DNA from: an uncultured Geobacteraceae bacterium
GTDB lineage: Bacteria > Desulfobacterota > Desulfuromonadia > Geobacterales > Pseudopelobacteraceae
Assembly: GCA_903845365.1 (NCBI GenBank)
Contig: CAIMXI010000289.1
Location: 1 to 52,749, forward strand
Length of the DNA stretch: 52,749 nt
Reading direction: 5' to 3'
Shown here piece after piece: positions 36,635 through 44,833 of the stretch. How positions within the stretch are numbered: the first letter of the stretch is position 1; each line of letters begins with the position of its first letter. A program made the position numbers and the translations under genes. The notes under the pieces are model-generated. The model made no database searches, was not told the DNA's origin, and worked only from the letters and a program-made list of their open reading frames with translations.

Positions 36635-37315
36635 TCATTTGGTTGACGCAGTTATCTGTTTATCAGGGTCGGGATTACCATCCTCAACAGTTTCCTCTTC
36701 CCACCCGTTCCACATCGGTTTGAAATGAGCTAGCGGTGTGTGTCCGAGAGTTGCAAGATAGATATGAACAAAGAGAAAGGCTGTAAAACAGCAGGAGAGG
36801 AGAAAATGGGTTCCAACAAGCATTTTTATACCCCCCAGGAGGAGTAACAACTCGCGCAGAGGAGCTATATACATCAGAAGCCCTCCGCTTAAAACGACCA
36901 ACGGCAAAAGTACAAGCATGATCACCAGATAGGCTGCCTTCTGCATCGGATTGAATTTGCTATCAGGTGTGCTGTGATGAGGGTTGGGCTTACCGAAAAA
37001 ATAGGCCAGAAAATAGTAGTACGCCTGGCGGAAGATGCCTGATTTAAGATCCTCCACCGTTGGAACATACAGCTTTATCAGACTCCTAGCGACCGCAAGG
37101 TAGTAAATGAGCCATAACAGATAAGAAACCGAAACAACCACGCCGGCAGTATTATGTAAACGAATGGCGGCTCTATAGGCCCCGAAAATGTTAATGTAAT
37201 CCGGAAATCTTATCTGAAGTCCGGTGGCACACAAGGTAACTATTCCGAAAGCGTTCAGCCAGTGCCAGATTCTGACAGGCATGGGAGTCATGTATACCAT
37301 CTCTTTATGCTTCAT
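36635..37315 (-). CDS. cbcB: Cytochrome b561-type membrane quinol oxidase subunit
   Basis: A 226-residue integral membrane protein with four to five helices and four candidate heme-b histidines: H18 in RIWHWLNA, H54 in RLHNTAG, H170 in GTHFLL and H184 in FVHIYLATLGH. This is the Ni,Fe-hydrogenase/thiosulfate-reductase cytochrome b fold that oxidises menaquinol. The frame is open to 37363, but ATG 37315 has AGGAG 7 nt upstream and the usual N-terminus. It overlaps the 7-heme gene's end by 11 nt, so the two are coupled; together they form the core CbcBA-like pair. Confidence 0.82.
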   Translation of the reverse strand: MKHKEMVYMTPMPVRIWHWLNAFGIVTLCATGLQIRFPDYINIFGAYRAAIRLHNTAGVVVSVSYLLWLIYYLAVARSLIKLYVPTVEDLKSGIFRQAYYYFLAYFFGKPNPHHSTPDSKFNPMQKAAYLVIMLVLLPLVVLSGGLLMYIAPLRELLLLLGGIKMLVGTHFLLSCCFTAFLFVHIYLATLGHTPLAHFKPMWNGWEEETVEDGNPDPDKQITASTK

Positions 37316-38444
37316 GATCATTCTCCTTTCTCTTATTCCTGGACAAAAACCGGAAGAAACCATGACTTACAGGAAAAGACAACCCTGCCGCTACGATTAA
37401 AGCCCCGAAAATATTTAGAGCACTGCTTCTTGTCGTGCCGAGCATGTAAAAATCCGGGGTTCCATATAGAATGTCAAGTATCGCCCCTTTTTCTACAGCA
37501 AGCCTCGTATAGCCGCCCTCTTTTTCTGGAAAAGCGATAAAGCTTTTCTGCATCGCTTTTGGCCCGGAAGCATGGCAGAAAGAGCAGTCCCAGCGGTTTT
37601 CCAGAATCTGATAACTGTGAGTGACCACCTCAGGCGTCATCATGCCCCATAACCGCATATTCCTCCCCCTGAGATGGTGATTGAAATCCCGCAACTCCTG
37701 CAGCGAAACAAGATTATCGCCGTTCTGGTCGATCACCTTTCTGATATCCTCCCCGTTTATCAGCTTGGCAAGCTCTTCAAAAGTAGCCGATTTAAAGGCA
37801 TCCCCCGAGCCGGGCAGCCGGCTTTCAATGGACATTGTAATCACATAATCTTTTGACCCGGTATGACACGTAATACACAGCAGCGAGTCGATATGCAGAT
37901 CAGCCTGTGTAAGCCATTTGGAATGACTTCGAATGGTTTTTCTGGTGTCATGGCACTTGGCGCATTTACTGTTGATTTCATCACCAGACATAAATACCGG
38001 CAGTTTCACTTCATGTGGGTTATGGCAGTCATTGCACCTGGCTTTTGAACCATGGAGACTTTTTGAATATTCCTCACGCACCGGATCATGACAATCACCG
38101 CACTTTGCAATGGATGGAGCGCTGCCGTCTGCGGGATGACCCGGTGAAACCTGGTCATGACAGGAAGTACATCCAACAATAGAATGTGTAGTGGCCGTAA
38201 ACTTGACCGGATCAATAAACACGACTTTACCGGCCAGACTTTTGATCTCTTTTCGAGCGTGGCAGCTCATACACTTCTCATTACCGGCACGCGACAGGCC
38301 ATCGCCACTGTTATTGCGGCTAACGGCATCTTTCCTAACGTACTTATCCTCTTTTTCAGAGCCTATAACAGTTGCAGAAACAGACGCCGCAAAGAGTACA
38401 GTGACGGTTATACACAACCATACAGCCCTGTTATAAATGTACAT
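37305..38444 (-). CDS. cbcA: Seven-heme cytochrome c with C-terminal anchor and an EF-hand loop
   Basis: A 379-residue exported cytochrome: signal peptide about 1-24, CxxCH sites at 58, 92, 115, 137, 161, 190 and 287, and a C-terminal membrane helix about 341-361. Seven hemes plus a C-terminal anchor next to a cytochrome b is the CbcA layout in Geobacter. Residues 239-250 (DQNGDNLVSLQE) fit the 12-residue EF-hand calcium loop exactly at positions 1, 3, 5, 9 and 12, and lie between hemes 6 and 7. It is the first gene after the sigma-54 promoter; GGAG lies about 9 nt before the ATG. Likely role: take electrons from CbcB and pass them to periplasmic cytochromes. Confidence 0.8.
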   Translation of the reverse strand: MYIYNRAVWLCITVTVLFAASVSATVIGSEKEDKYVRKDAVSRNNSGDGLSRAGNEKCMSCHARKEIKSLAGKVVFIDPVKFTATTHSIVGCTSCHDQVSPGHPADGSAPSIAKCGDCHDPVREEYSKSLHGSKARCNDCHNPHEVKLPVFMSGDEINSKCAKCHDTRKTIRSHSKWLTQADLHIDSLLCITCHTGSKDYVITMSIESRLPGSGDAFKSATFEELAKLINGEDIRKVIDQNGDNLVSLQELRDFNHHLRGRNMRLWGMMTPEVVTHSYQILENRWDCSFCHASGPKAMQKSFIAFPEKEGGYTRLAVEKGAILDILYGTPDFYMLGTTRSSALNIFGALIVAAGLSFPVSHGFFRFLSRNKRKENDHEA

Positions 38445-38499
38445 CGCTCCATCTCCAATTTTGATTGTTGTTGAATTTGATTGCTTTTGTGTTTTCTAG

Positions 38500-38516
38500 T
38501 GCATTGCTGGTGCCAA
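38500..38516 (-). promoter_or_regulatory. Sigma-54 (-24/-12) promoter of the cbc-like operon
   Basis: The minus strand reads TTGGCACCAGCAATGCA, against consensus YTGGCACGRNNNTTGCW: invariant GG and GC are present with correct spacing and only two mismatches. Transcription would start near 38490, 46 nt before cbcA. The rest of the 38445-38747 gap is AT-rich with loose inverted repeats (for instance ATAC/GTAT arms at 38687-38716) that may be activator sites, but none is convincing. Confidence 0.75.
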
Positions 38517-38747
38517 GTTGCATTATTCCGTTGCCACTCGATATAACTTACCTGAACTGTTGATAATATTTAGTGACAATTGTTATACGTAAGGAACTCA
38601 ATAAATATAGTAGCCACCTGCTGTATAAAGAATAAATACTCATAATCCGTTTTCAGAATATAAAATCAGTATTTTCAGTACGTTCCATACTCGCATATAT
38701 CAATCGAGGTGTATACAAATTCTTAGGTTCGCTCTTTGGATGTCTAA

Positions 38748-40157
38748 TCAATGCTCTCCGCGCACCGAAATACCCAGTTTCTTCATCATGCCCTGGAAAT
38801 TCGGCCTCAGTATGCCGGTTTCCTCGGCAGCTCTGGTTACATTCCAGTTGTTACGCTCAAGGGCATTGCGTACAAACAGGCTTTCCAGTGACTCCATGGC
38901 ATGATCTCGAATGTGACGCTTCATCTCTTTCAGCTCTTCAGCGTTCATTGGAATACGTTCGATCATAATATTTGAAGAAGTATCTTTGCTATCCCACAAT
39001 TCGAGATCCTCATTACGGATAACATCCCCTTCAGCAAGCACAACCGCCCGTTCAATGATGTTTTCCAGCTCCCTAACATTCCCTGGGTACTCATAATTTT
39101 CAAGAAATGACATTACATCCGGCGCAACCCCTCTTATTTCCTTGCCGATATCTGTCGTATATTTTTTTAGAAAATGACGTATCAAGATAGGGATATCATG
39201 CTTTCGGTCACGTAGCGCCGGAAGCGTTATAGGAATTATATTGAGGCGAAAATACAGATCTTCCCGGAATAACCCTTCAGAGGCCATGGTCTTAAGATTT
39301 TTGTTTGTTGCGGCGACGAGGTGGATATCTATCGGCAGTAGTTGTGTACCGCCAATAGGGGTTATTTTACGTTCCTGAATGGCGCGCAGGAGTTTTGCCT
39401 GAGTAGACAGGCTGATGTTAGAAACTTCATCCAGAAAAAGAGTACCACCGTCGGCAATCTTGAATAATCCGGTCTTTGCCTGAACTGCGCCGGTAAAAGA
39501 GCCTTTGACATGGCCAAAAAGTTCGCTCTCTAGCAAAGTTTCCGCAAGGGAAGAGCAGTCAACCGCAACAAAAGGTTTATCCTTTCTGAGGCTGTTGTCA
39601 TGTATTGCGCGGGCTGCCAGTTCCTTACCTGTGCCGCTTTCGCCGGTTATAAGCACCGTGCTGTTTGTAGCAGAAACATGCATTATTCTGTGATAAACTT
39701 TCTGCATCTCCTTGCTTTCACCAATAAATTGATGAAAACCATGCTGTCGGTTGATATCTTCCTTGAGAGAGATATCATCCAGAGACAGAGTGCGCTGGCT
39801 GAGAGCCTTTTGCACCTTTTCCAGTATAACGTCTGGTCCGAACGGTTTTGATATATAATCGGATGCCCCGTTTTTCATGGCCTCCACGGCAGTATCAACC
39901 GAAGCATAACCGGTGATCAGGATAACCGGGATGTCAGGCTGCAGCGTCCGGACGCTTTTCAATACTTCCATGCCACTCATTCCAGGCATTTTCAGATCGG
40001 TTATTATCAGGTCAAATTCACGCTGCTGCAATATTTCGATGGCGTGAAAGCCGCTTGAGCAGGTTTCAACAACAAATGATTCCCCCTCGAGAATCCGTTT
40101 CAAGCCATCCCTAATTACCGCCTCGTCATCAACAATAAGAAGTCTGCCGTTTTCCAT
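38748..40157 (-). CDS. Sigma-54-dependent response regulator (NtrC family)
   Basis: A 469-residue regulator with three domains: receiver (1-120; [13 protein letters not shown], phosphoacceptor Asp in [13 protein letters not shown]), AAA+ (about 145-375; Walker A GESGTGKE, the sigma-54 contact loop GSFTGA), and a Fis-type HTH (about 425-460; [14 protein letters not shown]). Phosphorylated, it should bind upstream and open the -24/-12 promoter of the cbc operon, which begins 300 bp past its stop. In Geobacter sulfurreducens the cbcBA genes depend on RpoN and a neighbouring regulator (BccR, from memory); this gene sits in the matching place. Confidence 0.88.
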   Translation of the reverse strand: MENGRLLIVDDEAVIRDGLKRILEGESFVVETCSSGFHAIEILQQREFDLIITDLKMPGMSGMEVLKSVRTLQPDIPVILITGYASVDTAVEAMKNGASDYISKPFGPDVILEKVQKALSQRTLSLDDISLKEDINRQHGFHQFIGESKEMQKVYHRIMHVSATNSTVLITGESGTGKELAARAIHDNSLRKDKPFVAVDCSSLAETLLESELFGHVKGSFTGAVQAKTGLFKIADGGTLFLDEVSNISLSTQAKLLRAIQERKITPIGGTQLLPIDIHLVAATNKNLKTMASEGLFREDLYFRLNIIPITLPALRDRKHDIPILIRHFLKKYTTDIGKEIRGVAPDVMSFLENYEYPGNVRELENIIERAVVLAEGDVIRNEDLELWDSKDTSSNIMIERIPMNAEELKEMKRHIRDHAMESLESLFVRNALERNNWNVTRAAEETGILRPNFQGMMKKLGISVRGEH

Positions 40158-40197
40158 GCCGTGTCCTTTGAATTGAAGTAATAATCGCTCTTGTCAG

Positions 40198-40428
40198 TTA
40201 ACTTGCTGAAACGTCAAAATCACCCCTCATTTCAAGGGGGGGACAAAATGTCTCCCAGTTCGAATTCAGCTCGGTATCACGTTTCCGCATCTTCTTTATG
40301 TAATCATTTACATTCACTGTATCGGTGAGTGCCGCAATCACATCGGCTATGGAGAAAAACCATTTTTGCTCTTTATCATTCCACACTGATCGGATTTTTA
40401 CTGACTCAAATAGTTTTATGTTGCTCAT
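40198..40428 (-). pseudogene. Truncated BRO-N antirepressor-like gene
   Basis: A 76-codon frame whose first 65 residues (IKLFESVKIRSVWNDKEQ, WFFSIADVIAALTD, DYIKKMRKRD) match the BRO-N domain of phage-type antirepressors. Full proteins of this type run to some 250-300 residues; this one stops soon after the domain at CPPLEMRG. The start is well formed (GGAG 8 nt before the ATG). The end coincides with a CCCCT/AGGGG hairpin (around 40224-40245) that could act as a weak terminator. It splits the histidine kinase gene from its response regulator. Confidence 0.7.
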
Positions 40429-40453
40429 ACCACACTCTCCTTATCCTGACTGT

Positions 40454-42013
40454 TCAACCTGAGACCGGAAGCATGACAACAAAGGTGGTTCCTTCCCCCA
40501 CTCGGCTCTTTACCTCAATTTTCCCGCCATTATTTTCAATAATCCCGTACGATATAGACAGCCCGAGTCCTGTGCCTTCAGATTTGGTTGTAAAAAATGG
40601 ATCAAAAATCCTGGCAAGAATCTCTTCAGGAATACCATTACCATTATCTTTGAGAGCGGAACAGACATTCTTCCCGTCTACAGACAGGTACGTTGATATT
40701 TCCAGATCCCCGCCATTAGGCATTGCCTGACCTGCATTAATAACCAGATTCATGAATACCTGACGGATCTGATTAGGGTCAACTGATATATGCGGCAAAC
40801 CGCCGCTGAATTTTTTACTGATGACGATATTCTTGAAATCCGGCTGGTTGTGGAAAAATGTGACAACTTCATCAAGAATTGCGTCAAGAGTTGCAATCTC
40901 CTTTTCCGGTAAAGATTCCCGGCTGAATTCAAGTAGATTTTTTACTATGCCTGCACACCTTTTAGTTTCTGAAATTACTCTCTCCACATCGGGCTTTAGA
41001 GCTGGGTCAAGCCTTTTGTCACTGTTAAGTATCGAGGCATAGAGAAGAATGCCGGTCAACGGATTGTTGATTTCATGTGCAACTCCCGCCGAAAGAGTAC
41101 CTAAAGAAACAAGCTTCTCTGAGCGGCGCAGATGTTCTTCCATATACATAAGCTCTCTGCTTCGCTCTTCCACCTTGCTTTCAAGACTAATCGCCCACCC
41201 TTTCAACTCTTTCTCAGCCTTGCCGAGGCTCTCAGTCATACTATTGACAGATTCCGATAACTCCCCAAGCTCGTCCCTGCTTGATACTAGAACTCTTGAC
41301 TCAAGATCCCCCGATGCGACCTGATTACTGTGTCTGACCAGCCTCTGCACTGGAATATCAACAAGATAATGTGTTAAAACCGTCACCAGTGCACCAATCA
41401 TCAAGAGGAGCAGGCATGTCAACATGACAAATTCCAGGCGATATTCATGAGATTTATGTCTAAGCGTTTCCAGTGAAATCGATATATCGAGAAGCCCCAG
41501 CACTGTGTCACCCTTGCCATGAAAATGGCAGGATGCAGTAACGCAAGCCGGTTGGTTATAAATTGCTTTTGTAAAGCCGAGCGCTTCTTTACCAGTTTTG
41601 GTAATAACGATACGACTCCGGTTCATTGATGATGTAGATATACCGGGACTTGCGGAGTTGTGACACATAATACATTCGTCTGCATGTTTGCCTATTACGG
41701 CACCAATTTCTCCCTTAATATTTGAAAAAACCACCTTCCCTTTTTTATCAATTAATCGGATGTGTTCAATGTTTTCGCTTTCGGCGATTCTCCCAATCAT
41801 ATGATAAAGGCTTGTTTTATCGTTCTTCATCATAGCGTCAAATGCGCTCTGATTGATTATGTCGGCAACTTCTCCCGCATTTGAAACGGCATAATCAATC
41901 ATCGCCTTTCGGAAGTTTTTAAGGTTGACGTAATCCAGCAACCCCATAAAAACAATAAGGATCACCGATGTGGCAAAGGTAAGTTTAGCAATGAGGGATA
42001 TGCGGATTTTCAT
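40454..42013 (-). CDS. Heme-binding sensor histidine kinase
   Basis: A 519-residue kinase: membrane helix (7-27), periplasmic sensor (about 30-190) with heme c sites CIMCH (114-118) and CVTASCH (157-163, CX4CH type), second helix (about 194-215), HAMP (about 216-268), coiled coil, HisKA with His313 in GVAHEINNPLTG, and HATPase (NAGQAM, DNGNGI, GTGLGLSI). The heme groups suggest redox or gas sensing outside the inner membrane. The next intact gene is the sigma-54 response regulator, the probable partner. Its sensor half is shared with the kinase-free protein at 35008-35826. It is transcribed away from selC, 96 bp from it. Confidence 0.88.
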   Translation of the reverse strand: MKIRISLIAKLTFATSVILIVFMGLLDYVNLKNFRKAMIDYAVSNAGEVADIINQSAFDAMMKNDKTSLYHMIGRIAESENIEHIRLIDKKGKVVFSNIKGEIGAVIGKHADECIMCHNSASPGISTSSMNRSRIVITKTGKEALGFTKAIYNQPACVTASCHFHGKGDTVLGLLDISISLETLRHKSHEYRLEFVMLTCLLLLMIGALVTVLTHYLVDIPVQRLVRHSNQVASGDLESRVLVSSRDELGELSESVNSMTESLGKAEKELKGWAISLESKVEERSRELMYMEEHLRRSEKLVSLGTLSAGVAHEINNPLTGILLYASILNSDKRLDPALKPDVERVISETKRCAGIVKNLLEFSRESLPEKEIATLDAILDEVVTFFHNQPDFKNIVISKKFSGGLPHISVDPNQIRQVFMNLVINAGQAMPNGGDLEISTYLSVDGKNVCSALKDNGNGIPEEILARIFDPFFTTKSEGTGLGLSISYGIIENNGGKIEVKSRVGEGTTFVVMLPVSG

Positions 42014-42062
42014 GCCCTGAATTCCTTATGATTCATCGGTGGCCAACAATACTAAAAACCGC

Positions 42063-42091
42063 TTGTACTGACTGCAAGCAACAGGTTATAA
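42063..42091 (+). promoter_or_regulatory. Promoter of selC
   Basis: TTGTAC (42063-42068), a 17-bp spacer and TTATAA (42086-42091); the start would be near 42098, 12 bp before the tRNA. The opposite strand of the same stretch contains TTGACA, which may serve the divergent kinase gene. Confidence 0.5.
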
Positions 42092-42109
42092 GTGTCAACG
42101 GTTACCAAT

Positions 42110-42207
42110 GGAGGTACGTCAGTCGCTGGCGGGCTGCCCGGTCTTCAAAACCGGTGGGGCGGATGAGAAATTCGCTCGGTGGGTTCGATTCCCATGTACC
42201 TCCGCCA
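42110..42207 (+). tRNA. selC: tRNA-Sec (anticodon TCA)
   Basis: A 98-nt tRNA with an 8-bp acceptor stem (GGAGGTAC with GTACCTCC), a long variable arm, T loop GGTTCGATTCC and encoded CCA. The anticodon loop CTTCAAA holds TCA at 42145-42147, which reads UGA as selenocysteine. Discriminator base is G42204. It is the integration site of the elements to its right: its last 66 bases are repeated at 50287-50352. Confidence 0.97.
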
Positions 42208-42217
42208 TAATAAAAAC

Positions 42218-42251
42218 AAGCAGTTAGCCTTTATTGGTTGGCTGCTTTTTT
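42218..42251 (+). terminator. Terminator after selC, inside element 1
   Basis: A 12-bp stem including G-U pairs (AAGCAGTTAGCC with GGTTGGCTGCTT) and a TTTTTT tail, 11 bp past the tRNA. Confidence 0.8.
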
Positions 42252-42279
42252 GTTGCCTGTTCCATTGATAATTATAATT

Positions 42280-42351
42280 GGGACACTAGCGGGACACTAA
42301 TTTACAACTAACTGCAATGATATTCAGATTTAGATGTCCCATTATTGTCCC
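42280..42351. repeat. Two GGGACA repeat pairs beside selC (candidate integrase arm sites)
   Basis: GGGACAC occurs at 42280-42286 and 42291-42297; in the other orientation TGTCCC occurs at 42335-42340 and 42346-42351. Within each pair the copies are 11 bp apart, one helical turn. A third pair with the same spacing lies at the far end of the element (50153-50169). This is the layout of arm-type binding sites of a tyrosine integrase or its accessory factor. Confidence 0.6.
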
Positions 42352-42498
42352 ATTACTGTATTAGTCTTAAATATAAACCTTGCAAAACAAGTAGTTAAAC
42401 ATATATTACAACGGATATTGAAACCGGTGTTGTATTTTGTTGCGTTTTATAGTTGTTTGTTGTACCTTGTAATCGTGGCTAATTACTGGGGGTGCAAC

Positions 42499-43590
42499 AT
42501 GGCAACTATCGAAAAGAGAACAACATTAGACGGCAAGACTTCCTACCGTGTCAAAATCAGGATGAAGGGCGAAAAACCGGTTACCGCTACCTTTGACAAA
42601 CTGACAGATGCAAAGATATGGGAGAAGCAGACCGAAACGGAGATAAAGCAAGGTCGCTACTTCCAAAAGGCCGAAGGGAAAAAGCATACTCTCGGTGACT
42701 TGATTACAGAATACCTGCCGACAATTGAAAAGTCAAAGGACTACTCTAACGTCAAGAGACACCTTGAATGGTGGAAAGCCCGGATCGGTGACAAGTACAT
42801 TGCAGACGTTACACCCGCTGTTCTGTCTACCATCAAAAGCGAACTGGCTAATGGTATGACGCCACAAGGCAAAAAACGCGCACCGGCTACAGTGAACCGT
42901 TATCTGATTTCCATTTCAGGTGTACTGGCGAAAGCCGCTGGCGAACAGGGATACATTGAAACAAACCCTATGAGCCGAGTTAAAAAGTTGGAGGAACCAG
43001 AAGGCCGCATTCGTTATCTATCGGAAGATGAACGAGACGCGCTGCTTGATGCTTGCCGGAATAGTCGGAGCAAACAGCTTTATCCGATAACGGTTCTGGC
43101 ACTGTCTACTGGAATGAGGCGGGGGGAGATTCTTTCTATCCGGTGGAAGGACGTAGACTTTGATCGTAAGCGCATTGTAATCCATGACACGAAGAACGGA
43201 GAGAGCCGCCAGGTGCCGTTAGCTGGAGCAGCAACAGAAGAGCTTAAAAAGCTATTGTCTGAGAAAAAGGCTGCAAAGGTGCAAGAGATCAAGCCGATAG
43301 GTGATGAGTTTTTATTTCCCGGCAAGAATGGCGAACCGGTTGATATCCGTGACGCATTTGAAACCGCAGTAGTTAAAGCAAAGATTGAAAACTTCCATTT
43401 CCACGACTGCCGCCACACAGCAGCATCGTATCTTGCCATGAACGGCGCGACACTCTTGGAGTTATCACAGATACTTGGACACAAGACGCTTTCAATGGTT
43501 AAGCGGTATGCTCACCTGACTGAGCAACACCTGCACAACGTAGTAGAACGCATGAACACAGCTTTCCTCTCTGGGCAGGGGAAGGCATAG
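42499..43590 (+). CDS. Tyrosine-type site-specific integrase of element 1
   Basis: A 363-residue recombinase. The N-terminal part (SAM-like core-binding domain about 60-160) is followed by the catalytic domain: Arg in STGMRRGEIL near 206, Lys in HDTKNGESRQVPL, H-x-x-R in FHDCRHTA near 302-306, His in LGHKT and the nucleophile Tyr in MVKRYAHL near 336. The open frame begins at 42334, but the ATG at 42499 has GGGGGTG just before it and gives a normal length; the extra 55 residues cover the repeat sites. It should integrate and excise element 1 at selC. Confidence 0.93.
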   Translation: MATIEKRTTLDGKTSYRVKIRMKGEKPVTATFDKLTDAKIWEKQTETEIKQGRYFQKAEGKKHTLGDLITEYLPTIEKSKDYSNVKRHLEWWKARIGDKYIADVTPAVLSTIKSELANGMTPQGKKRAPATVNRYLISISGVLAKAAGEQGYIETNPMSRVKKLEEPEGRIRYLSEDERDALLDACRNSRSKQLYPITVLALSTGMRRGEILSIRWKDVDFDRKRIVIHDTKNGESRQVPLAGAATEELKKLLSEKKAAKVQEIKPIGDEFLFPGKNGEPVDIRDAFETAVVKAKIENFHFHDCRHTAASYLAMNGATLLELSQILGHKTLSMVKRYAHLTEQHLHNVVERMNTAFLSGQGKA

Positions 43591-43638
43591 CTGACTTCTG
43601 TAAGAACACCTTATACTCAAGCATTGGAGGCATAAAGC

Positions 43639-44286
43639 ATGGCAATATTGAGTGGAAACGTTAAGGAAATGATCAATTACAGGTTGGATGCTGCTTCTAA
43701 GAACCGTCTAATTGAAATTGTGCAGTTGGCACCACCTTCTGATGCTGTGTTTCTCGCAGCGATCGAAAAAACAATTCAAAAGGCTTTAACCATAACTGAT
43801 GTTAAAGAGATAGTTAAGGATATCAAAGTAAAAGGGACTGCTGAAAGAGCCGAAATAAAGCGAAGTCTGGAAAAACTCGCCAAAGTATCAACGACACTTC
43901 TTGAAGGGTTAGCACAACTTCCAGGTTGCGCCTATCAGTTGTTCCACGGTGGACGGGGATATTCTACGCTGAAGAGCATGGCGGAGGAAATGGAACGAGA
44001 AATTCACAACGCCCACCATGAGGCAAGGGTGACACTTTCAGGCAAGGGTGCTGATCGTAACCTTGTCCCTTATCTACTCGCAGCCGACATTGCACAGGCG
44101 TTTGAGATCGCTGGATTGAAGTTTAGCATACATCAGGACAAAACATTGTCAGGTAAGGTTGTGCGTCATTGTCTTAATATTATTGGTGAATACTCTACCG
44201 ACATAAGAGATTATTTGCGTGAAGGGCTGACAATGCACAAAAGACGAAGTAGACAAATCAACAGGGGGATGATTGCCCTGAAATAA
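43639..44286 (+). CDS. Unknown 215-residue protein of element 1
   Basis: I do not recognise this protein. It is soluble, mostly helical by composition, rich in Lys and Glu in residues 40-95 (likely coiled coil: VKEIVKDIKVKGTAERAEIKRSLEK is quoted only in part here as VKDIKVKG and IKRSLEKLAK), and has a central His-containing stretch YQLFHGGRGYSTLKSMAEEMEREIHNAHHEA (key residues H and HHE around 105-130). It begins 48 nt after the integrase; GGAGG lies 7-11 nt before the ATG. Being between integrase and the replication block, it is the main candidate for cargo. No signal peptide or membrane helix. Confidence 0.7.
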   Translation: MAILSGNVKEMINYRLDAASKNRLIEIVQLAPPSDAVFLAAIEKTIQKALTITDVKEIVKDIKVKGTAERAEIKRSLEKLAKVSTTLLEGLAQLPGCAYQLFHGGRGYSTLKSMAEEMEREIHNAHHEARVTLSGKGADRNLVPYLLAADIAQAFEIAGLKFSIHQDKTLSGKVVRHCLNIIGEYSTDIRDYLREGLTMHKRRSRQINRGMIALK

Positions 44287-44387
44287 TCTGAATCTTTCCC
44301 CCGCTACAACGACAACATAATCCATTATTCTCTCAATCACAACATCACTTGGCCAAGGTGACAACTAAACTGTGATTGGAGAACACC

Positions 44388-44573
44388 ATGTCATTCCTTA
44401 CCGTTAAACAAACCTCCCAGAAATATTCTGCTTTTTCCGAGAACTCACTCCGTTGGATCATCTTCAATTCAAAGATCAATGGCGCAACTGCATTTATCCG
44501 CAAGGTTGGCCGTAAAGTGTTGATTGATGATGACGGCTTTGTTGACTGGATTGACTCCCACAAGGAGGCTTAA
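44388..44573 (+). CDS. Excisionase/AlpA-like small DNA-binding protein
   Basis: A 61-residue protein (MSFLTVKQTSQKYSAFSE, LRWIIFNS, FIRKVGRKVLIDDDGFVDWI) with the winged-helix pattern of MerR-like excisionases and AlpA regulators: a recognition helix followed by a strand-turn-strand ending in a D-x-F-xx-W-I helix. ATG 44388 has TTGGAG 7 nt upstream; an in-frame TTG four codons earlier is not used. It probably controls excision or the primase operon that follows 2 nt later. Confidence 0.7.
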   Translation: MSFLTVKQTSQKYSAFSENSLRWIIFNSKINGATAFIRKVGRKVLIDDDGFVDWIDSHKEA

Positions 44574-44575
44574 CC

Positions 44576-44833
44576 ATGCAAACCAGTATTCAGTTTTTCA
44601 CAATCGAAGGAATCAATCTGGCTACCTACCTTGTTTATCTGGGGTATCAGCTAAACATCCTACCGCCGACAACCGGCACACGCGCTCAATTTGAATTTTT
44701 AATGTCACCTGAATTGATGAAGGCGGTTGTCGGCTACGAACACGGCGACCACGGGGCAAAGGCGCTGCTTGACATTCGGGGAGGGCTGTACAAAGAAGCG
44801 AGTGCAGTTGTACGCCGGGGCGGTGGGATATGA
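44576..44833 (+). CDS. Small element protein, unknown function
   Basis: An 85-residue protein (IEGINLATYLVYLGYQL ... PPTTGTRAQFEFLMSPELM) of a type often found just ahead of element primases; I cannot name a domain with confidence, though a DUF5659-like fold is possible. It starts 2 nt after the excisionase-like gene and its stop overlaps the primase start by 4 nt (ATGA), so all three are coupled. Confidence 0.6.
   Translation: MQTSIQFFTIEGINLATYLVYLGYQLNILPPTTGTRAQFEFLMSPELMKAVVGYEHGDHGAKALLDIRGGLYKEASAVVRRGGGI

Noticed and set aside
38573..38588. The ACAATTGT palindrome as a binding site of the sigma-54 regulator
   Set aside because: It is a single short AT-rich palindrome with no second copy, so chance is likely.
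40224..40245. A CCCCT/AGGGG hairpin as a firm terminator between kinase and regulator
   Set aside because: The stem is short and the T-run weak, so it is mentioned only as a possibility.
42334..42498. A longer integrase start adding 55 residues
   Set aside because: The added part covers the TGTCCC repeat sites and has no ribosome site; the ATG at 42499 has a good one and gives normal length.
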